Shown: in pieces, positions 42,487 through 47,344 of the stretch
Layout: each line of letters starts with the position of its first letter
Numbering within the stretch: the stretch's first letter is position 1
Origin: Acidobacteriota bacterium
GTDB lineage: Bacteria; Acidobacteriota; Vicinamibacteria; Fen-336
DNA: 47,344 nt
Reading direction: 5' to 3'
Assembly: GCA_011526565.1 (NCBI GenBank)
Contig: WYBL01000127.1
Location: forward strand, 1-47,344
Notes under the pieces: model-generated
Database searches by the model: none
What the model was told of the DNA's origin: nothing
The model's input: only the letters and a program-made list of their open reading frames with translations
Made by a program: the position numbers and the translations under genes

Positions 42487-45044
42487 GCGACGAAGGTGGC
42501 GCGGGCGCGCCAGGAGGCGAAGAGGTAGCCGCTGCCGATCGCTCCCTGGAGCGCCAGGAGCACACGCAGTGCGAGCCGGCCGACGAACTCGTCCGATCCG
42601 GGGATCGGCTGCACCAGGAAGGCCTGCGCGAGCGCCACCAGCGCGACCGAAACCACCAGCGCCGCAAACAGCCTCGGAAAGGTCCGGCGGCGACGGAACA
42701 ACGCCAGCCACGCCACCCCGAGCAGCGCGAGGCAGACCAGGTTGCCGATCAACCCCACCACCAGCAGCGGCGCCCAGAAGGCGTGGTACGAGGCCGACTC
42801 CGGCGACGTCAGCGCGTACCAGTCGGGCCCGAGCGGTCGCACCAGCCAGTCTTCCGCGCCGGTCAGCAACTGAACCGTTGCCGTCAGCAGGTAGAGGAGG
42901 ACCAGGATCATCCAGCCCCCGAATCCGGAAGGAGCGCCTTCCGCCACGGCGTCCTCCCGGGCGGCGGGCAGGTCCCAGCGCCAGGTGCGAATCCCGCCCA
43001 GGACCAGCAGCGGCAGCACGGTGGCCAGCGTCGAGGCCAGCGCCCAGTTGACGGGCGACTGGCCGGCCCGCGGTTCCCCCCCGGCCGAGCCCACGGCAGG
43101 CGGGAACTCCAGCGTCTGCTCCACGAGTTCGCGCATGCGCGCGGTCGCCTTGCGGTGCGCGGGGAGCTGGTCGACGGCCACGAACCGCCGCGTGGCCACG
43201 TAGTCGTACTCGAGCCGCACCCCGCCATCGACCTGCGAGAGCCGATACGTCAGGCCCGTCGCCGGACCCGCCACCTTCTCGGACGCGGGGGGGTACTGCC
43301 ACGGCTCGGGCAGGGCGAGGTCGATCACGTGCCGCACCCGGCGGGGGAAACCGACGGCCAGCGGTACCGAGCGCCGGTCCCGGCCCGGGTCGCCGATCTC
43401 GCCGGCGACGCTCGACGCGTGGAGCCTGCGCTGGCGGGTCCCCGCAGAACGGCCGGGGCCGAGAAAGGCCGGGATCGTGTACCGCTCGCGGACCACCACG
43501 ACATTGCGCTGGCGATCGTCCTCGTACCCGAGCGGCTCCTTCATCCGGATGCCGGGGAACCCTGCCTCGTAGAACTCCAGGTACGAGCGGGCGACCTCCG
43601 CCTTTCCGTCGCGCTGGAACGCCCGTCGCGTGGCGTCCGCGTCGCCGCCTTCGTAACGCGTCTCGACCTCGTAGCCCACGGCTCCGTCGAGCGACCGCAC
43701 GTCGAACTTCTCGCGCACGACGGTCGTGGGAGATTCGGCCGCGCGGTGCGGGATCGCGACCAGGCCGGAGGTGCCCGGTTCCAGGACCAGCGCGCGGCGG
43801 TAGTCGGGGAGGTGGAGGCTGGCGAGGGAGCCGCCCTGGGCACCGAGCGTGCCGTCGATCCAGTGCTCGCGGCCGCCGAGGCGCAGGCGCACGATGGCGT
43901 GGTTGAAGGCGTGAGGCGAAGGGTGCCAGGTATCGAGGGCCGCACCCGACCCGCTGTTGACCAGGGCCGGCGCGGCCTCCAGACCGAGGTAGCGCAGCAT
44001 GGCGGCGAGCAGCACCGCCTTGTCCTTGCAGTCGCCGAAGCGGCGCGCGACGACCAGCGCGGGCGGGCTGGGCTGGTGCGAGCCCTCGCCCATCTCGATG
44101 CCCACGTAGCGGATCTCGTCCTGGACGAAGCGCGTGGCGGCGAGCGCCCAGGCGGCGGAATCGGGGCCGGCGCCCCTCCACTCGTCCAGCTTCGACCGGA
44201 CCTCCGGCGGCAGCGTCTCCGCGACGTCGAAGACGCCGCGCGCCCAGGCCGCCACCTGGCCCCAGGTCTCCGCCTCGGACGCCTGCACCCAGGCCTGCGT
44301 GGGGTAGTCGGCCGGGGCTCCCGAGACGGAGGGGGCGGGCGGGACGTCCAGGGCCTCCCAGACGAGTTCGACGATCGGCCCCACCTCCCGGCGCTGCGGC
44401 AGCGCGTGGGTCAGGTGGTTGCGCAGGTGAAGCGGCCTGTCGCGGGGCCACAGCAATCGCTGGTGCAGGGTCCCGACGTGGACACCCCACTCGAGCGTGA
44501 AGTTCTCGGCGGCCATGCCCCGGAACACGGGGTTGGCGCCATCGACGGTGTGGGTGGTCTCGACGACGTCGCCGACGCGCAGGTCGGCCAGGAACTGCTG
44601 CGCCTGCAGGCGGCCGTCGTAGATCTGCGACTCGAGCTCAGGCTCGCGTTGCAGCACCTGCACCTGGCTCGCGTCGAGCCGCGAACTCCAGCGCCCCTCG
44701 CGAAACACCCTCACGGCGTGGAGCTGCAGGCGCTGGTACTCCGGGTCGAAGCTGACGACGAACTGCGAAGCGGCCTCCAGCCCCGCCGCCGTGACGATCC
44801 GTCGAACGTGGCGGACGAACGAGGAGCGCCCAGCGCCGTGAACGCGGACCTGGCGGTCGACCAGCAGGTACGCCACGCCATCGGTGGCTTCTTCCGGCTC
44901 GACCGGACGCCCGACGTCGACCTCGATCGCGCTGACCCAGGACGGAATCGGCGTCCCGACCCGGACCAGGCCGCTCCGCGCGGGTGCGGCCAGCGCGGGC
45001 AGCCCGGCCACGGCGCATGCCAGCAGGCAGGCGGCGGTCTTCAC
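42483..45044 (-). CDS. DUF3857/transglutaminase-like protein with C-terminal membrane helices
   Basis: An 853-residue protein with an N-terminal signal sequence (VKTAACLLACAVAGLPALAA). A DUF3857 beta domain spans about 50-230. A transglutaminase-like domain follows with the triad C339 (RRFGDCKDKAVLLAAML), H382 (AFNHAIV) and D397 (WIDGTL); a DUF3858-like domain comes next. The C-terminal 200 residues contain about five membrane helices. The soluble part should be periplasmic. Such proteins are common in Bacteroidota/Acidobacteriota and their substrates are unknown; transglutaminase folds can be proteases, amidases or cross-linking enzymes. GTG 45044 overlaps the previous gene's TGA; its own TGA overlaps the next ATG. 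Confidence 0.87.
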   Translation of the reverse strand: MKTAACLLACAVAGLPALAAPARSGLVRVGTPIPSWVSAIEVDVGRPVEPEEATDGVAYLLVDRQVRVHGAGRSSFVRHVRRIVTAAGLEAASQFVVSFDPEYQRLQLHAVRVFREGRWSSRLDASQVQVLQREPELESQIYDGRLQAQQFLADLRVGDVVETTHTVDGANPVFRGMAAENFTLEWGVHVGTLHQRLLWPRDRPLHLRNHLTHALPQRREVGPIVELVWEALDVPPAPSVSGAPADYPTQAWVQASEAETWGQVAAWARGVFDVAETLPPEVRSKLDEWRGAGPDSAAWALAATRFVQDEIRYVGIEMGEGSHQPSPPALVVARRFGDCKDKAVLLAAMLRYLGLEAAPALVNSGSGAALDTWHPSPHAFNHAIVRLRLGGREHWIDGTLGAQGGSLASLHLPDYRRALVLEPGTSGLVAIPHRAAESPTTVVREKFDVRSLDGAVGYEVETRYEGGDADATRRAFQRDGKAEVARSYLEFYEAGFPGIRMKEPLGYEDDRQRNVVVVRERYTIPAFLGPGRSAGTRQRRLHASSVAGEIGDPGRDRRSVPLAVGFPRRVRHVIDLALPEPWQYPPASEKVAGPATGLTYRLSQVDGGVRLEYDYVATRRFVAVDQLPAHRKATARMRELVEQTLEFPPAVGSAGGEPRAGQSPVNWALASTLATVLPLLVLGGIRTWRWDLPAAREDAVAEGAPSGFGGWMILVLLYLLTATVQLLTGAEDWLVRPLGPDWYALTSPESASYHAFWAPLLVVGLIGNLVCLALLGVAWLALFRRRRTFPRLFAALVVSVALVALAQAFLVQPIPGSDEFVGRLALRVLLALQGAIGSGYLFASWRARATFVA

Positions 45045-46171
45045 GGTGCCGTCAGCTCGAACGAGCCGATGATCTTCTCGAGATCGCCCCGCAGCCTGGA
45101 GAACGTGCGGGGGTCCGAGAACGCCCAGACCTGGAAGATCGAGCGCCCTTTCATGAAGAGCCCGTGATAGCCCTCGATCTCCACGGCTCCCGCCTTGCCG
45201 CGCGAGTGGAGGAGCAGCGCGGCGTCGAGGTCGGTCGCCAGCTCGCGGGCCGCCAGCTCGCGGTAGTCCTTCCAGTTGCGCTTCAGGTTTCCGCGCACCG
45301 TGTCGGCGAACGCTTCCATCGCCACGGGTCCGTCGCCCGGCACGCTCTCGGCGACGACCACCACGTGCGCGTCGAGCAGGGAGTGGACGATCCAGGCGTC
45401 GGCCACGGGGTTGTCCTTCTTCATGGCGGCGGCATCTCGCTGCCGCCACTTGTCGTCGGGCGGCGTGAGGCGGTACGCGAACGCGTCGCCGTCGAGGGCT
45501 CGCACGACCTGCGACGTGGCCGCGGCGCGTGGCGCCGGGGCGCTCCGGCCGACGGCGGCCAGCACGCCGAGGGTGTTCACGAGCAGCAGCAACACCGCGG
45601 CGATGGCGGCGGCCCGGACCCGCCGCGTCCCGTGGCCGCCCGTCAGCAGCACCAGCAGCGTGGCGCCATAGAAGAACTGCACACCCGCGAGAATCGCGTC
45701 GCCACGGCTGGCGAAGAGCACCGTCAGCACCAGCGTGCCGACGACGCAGCGGAACTTGGCGAAGGCCAGGCCGGCCGTGCTGCCCCGCAGCAGGCTGATG
45801 CCGATCACCGCGTCGATGAGGTAGGAGGCGGCAGGAGAAGTGCCCTGCGCCGCGGTGCGCTCGACGAGCCCCAGCACGGCGTTGAGGAGGAGCACGGCGC
45901 CCGCGAGGTGCGGCCCGGACCACAGCGAGGGAGCAGGCTCGGGCGGCGCGCCGGGCGACTCTCGATCGAAGAGTGCGATCGGCCTCGACGGGACGGGGCG
46001 AGCGGGCAGCGGGGACGAGGGCAGCGGACCCCGGACGACGGGACCGACCGGGCTCGGGCCCTGCGCGTTCGGAACCGCGCGCAGGTCCGACTTGCACCGC
46101 GGGCAGGTGTCGTCCGCCCGGCGGGAGTGCTTCAGCCCGCAACCCGGGCACACCACCCACTCCACGGCCAT
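45041..46171 (-). CDS. Zinc-ribbon membrane protein, first gene of the DUF3857-RHS operon
   Basis: A 376-residue protein. The N-terminus is a zinc ribbon (VCPGCGLKHS then DTCPRC; Cys 8, 11, 23, 26). A Pro-rich linker follows, then about four membrane helices (HLAGAVLLLNAVLGLVE, ASYLIDAVIGISLL, GTLVLTVLFASRG, AAIAAVLLLLVNTLGVLAAV), and then a soluble C-terminal domain of about 150 residues (ALDGDAFAYRLTPPDDKWRQ, then VHSLLDAHVVVVAESVPGDG) that resembles small PsbP/DUF-type lipid- or ligand-binding folds. ATG 46171 is chosen because the ribbon starts at once and because the predicted promoter starts RNA near 46246, downstream of the most distal in-frame ATG. Function is unknown. Confidence 0.78.
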   Translation of the reverse strand: MAVEWVVCPGCGLKHSRRADDTCPRCKSDLRAVPNAQGPSPVGPVVRGPLPSSPLPARPVPSRPIALFDRESPGAPPEPAPSLWSGPHLAGAVLLLNAVLGLVERTAAQGTSPAASYLIDAVIGISLLRGSTAGLAFAKFRCVVGTLVLTVLFASRGDAILAGVQFFYGATLLVLLTGGHGTRRVRAAAIAAVLLLLVNTLGVLAAVGRSAPAPRAAATSQVVRALDGDAFAYRLTPPDDKWRQRDAAAMKKDNPVADAWIVHSLLDAHVVVVAESVPGDGPVAMEAFADTVRGNLKRNWKDYRELAARELATDLDAALLLHSRGKAGAVEIEGYHGLFMKGRSIFQVWAFSDPRTFSRLRGDLEKIIGSFELTAP

Positions 46172-46252
46172 CTCGCAGGAGCCCCACTCGCTCGGTCCGC
46201 CATCGGCCCGAGCCCGCATCCTTCGCCAACCCGTCATCCGAAGGAAGGAGGG

Positions 46253-46282
46253 AAGATAACGGATCGCCGGCGGGCTTGCCAA
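46253..46282 (-). promoter_or_regulatory. Sigma70-type promoter of the zinc-ribbon/DUF3857/RHS operon
   Basis: The minus strand reads TTGGCA (46282-46277, five of six matches), 18-base spacer, TATCTT (46258-46253, four of six). The predicted start near 46246 gives a leader of about 75 bases. No internal promoter is needed, because the next three genes overlap by four bases each. Confidence 0.55.
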
Positions 46283-46312
46283 CTCGGACAGGGCCCCGCG
46301 GCCCGGTCGGTT

Positions 46313-46738
46313 CTACGCTCCGGGCAGTCCCGCGCGGCGGGCGGCCTGTTCCTCGACCACGTCCTCGAGCAGCTTGAGGTCGTCGGGCGGAATGTCCTGG
46401 AAGCGCAGGCCGAAGCCGCGCGGCAGGCCGTGGATCGGGTGCTGCTGGTGGGTGTTGACCCAGGCGACGACGCCGGAGAGCGCCAGCACCCGCTCGGTGT
46501 CCGGCAGGCCGAAGCGGCAGCGCATCGGCTCGCCCGGGTTGGGCAGCGTCTCGTCCAGGATGTAGGCGCCGAGCACGTTGAGGTTGACGAGGAACGCCTC
46601 GCGCTCGCTGCCGTCCTTGAACGTCAGCTTGCAGCGGCGGACGAACGGCACGCGCACCAGCCCGCGCGGCGCGCCCTGGACGCTGGACGGCGGGCGCGGG
46701 ATGCCGACGGTGTAGTCCTCGGGCCGGTCGGTACTCAT
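46313..46738 (-). CDS. PilZ-domain protein (possible c-di-GMP receptor, degenerate motif)
   Basis: A 141-residue protein consisting essentially of one PilZ domain. The N-terminal arginines lie in RVPFVRRCKLTF and the second motif in NLNVLGAYI, where the usual (D/N)xSxxG reads NxNxxG; the Ser is replaced by Asn and the arginine spacing is not the standard RxxxR. The following MRCRFGLPDTERVLALSGVV and GLRFQDIPPDDLKLL are typical of the barrel and closing strand. Binding of c-di-GMP is therefore uncertain. It starts at ATG 46738, 16 bases after the selB stop, and is probably co-transcribed with selB. Confidence 0.8.
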   Translation of the reverse strand: MSTDRPEDYTVGIPRPPSSVQGAPRGLVRVPFVRRCKLTFKDGSEREAFLVNLNVLGAYILDETLPNPGEPMRCRFGLPDTERVLALSGVVAWVNTHQQHPIHGLPRGFGLRFQDIPPDDLKLLEDVVEEQAARRAGLPGA

Positions 46739-46754
46739 CGCCGGGAAGTCTAGC

Positions 46755-47344
46755 TCACCCGATCAAGTAGCGGTCGGCCCCGGCGCGGCGGGTCACCTTC
46801 GCCCGGTCCAGCGCCTCGAGCAGCGGGATCACGAACTTGCGCGACAGGCCCGTGAGGTCCTTGACCACCGCGACGTCGACCTTGCCCCCGGGCGCCACCT
46901 GGCTCCGCACCCGGGTCGCGAGTTCGGCCACCGCCGCGGCGTCCACGAGCCGATCGCCGACCCGCACCAGCGCGCCCTCCTGGATCAGCACCCGCAGCAG
47001 CTTCTCGACGAGGCGCGGGTCGCGGCCGAGCCCCGCGCCGGCGCCAGCGGGCTCCAGCCCCTCGCAGCCGGCGCTCCGCGCCTTCGCCCGCAGTGCCTCG
47101 ACGACGGCGGCCTCGTCGCCGCCCAGCGTCACGGAGTGGCCGGCACGGGCGAAGCCGTCCCCCTCCACCCGCACGACGCCGCGCCGCTGCAGGTCTTCCA
47201 TCACCGCGCCGAAGGCGCCCGCCGCGGCCCGCGCGAACACGCGCGCCCGCAGTTCCTCGCGCGGCATCGCGGCGCGCAGCGGCTGCTCCGCGTGATAGCG
47301 CCCGAGCGCCGCCTCGGCGGCACCGCTCAACTCCGCCAGGGCCG
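46755..47344 (-). CDS. selB: Selenocysteine-specific elongation factor SelB, C-terminal part (gene continues past window edge)
   Basis: The last 196 or so codons of selB; the frame stays open to the right edge, so the start lies outside. What is visible is the array of winged-helix domains that bind the SECIS hairpin: GRYHAEQPLRAAMPREELRA (start of the WH region) and the conserved last domain VAVVKDLTGLSRKFVIPLLE followed by RRAGADRYLIG at the terminus. The EF-Tu-like GTPase part is outside the window. Its presence implies the organism makes selenoproteins; no selenoprotein gene or selA/selC was recognised here. Confidence 0.92.
   Translation of the reverse strand, partial: ALAELSGAAEAALGRYHAEQPLRAAMPREELRARVFARAAAGAFGAVMEDLQRRGVVRVEGDGFARAGHSVTLGGDEAAVVEALRAKARSAGCEGLEPAGAGAGLGRDPRLVEKLLRVLIQEGALVRVGDRLVDAAAVAELATRVRSQVAPGGKVDVAVVKDLTGLSRKFVIPLLEALDRAKVTRRAGADRYLIG

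Overview
The window is about 47 kb of very GC-rich bacterial chromosome. Gene content (secreted carboxypeptidase-regulatory-like repeat protein, CadC-type membrane wHTH regulator, DUF3857/transglutaminase proteins, 'large' NAD-glutamate dehydrogenase, bacterial E1-alpha/E1-beta pyruvate dehydrogenase, SelB) suggests a heterotroph of an Acidobacteriota-like lineage. That placement is an inference from gene content; there is no rRNA gene to anchor it. Many genes start with GTG and many neighbours share ATGA/GTGA stop-start overlaps.

Layout. (1) 95-8268, minus strand: a defence block with a Type III-like restriction helicase-nuclease, its beta-class adenine methyltransferase, and a STAND NTPase carrying a nuclease-like N-terminus. 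Its hand-counted GC is lower than that of the rest. The helicase appears to start at a CTG codon. (2) 8353-13761: bcp peroxiredoxin, three small membrane proteins (two are tandem paralogues), a secreted TPR protein, a DUF457-type membrane protein, and a low-complexity/ABM-like protein divergent from recA. (3) 14009-18577: recA, a 1089-residue secreted beta-sandwich repeat protein, and tRNA-Phe. (4) 18660-26611: a six-gene reductive pyrimidine catabolism operon (ureidopropionase, PreA-like reductase, dihydropyrimidinase, NCS1 transporter, class III aminotransferase, methylmalonate-semialdehyde dehydrogenase). It is sufficient on paper to take uracil/thymine to acetyl-/propionyl-CoA, except that the electron-input subunit of the reductase is absent. 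The last gene carries an in-frame 87-bp tandem repeat in its N-terminus, the oddest structure in the window.

(5) 26661-30939: an ACAGAG-type inverted repeat, a flavin oxidoreductase, an unrecognised helical-repeat protein, a CadC-like regulator and YjbQ. (6) 31003-36654: NAD-glutamate dehydrogenase divergent from an FHA/polyproline/membrane protein. (7) 36659-40153: pdhABC (E1 alpha, E1 beta, E2; no E3) with a good sigma70-type promoter. (8) 40154-46282, minus strand: a four-gene overlapping operon of zinc-ribbon membrane protein, DUF3857/transglutaminase membrane protein, small zinc-binding-like membrane protein and a secreted YD-repeat protein with no toxin tip. (9) a PilZ protein and the 3' part of selB, which runs off the right edge.

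No CRISPR array, rRNA operon, transposase or integrase gene was seen. The longest stretches without a gene are near 210 bases.
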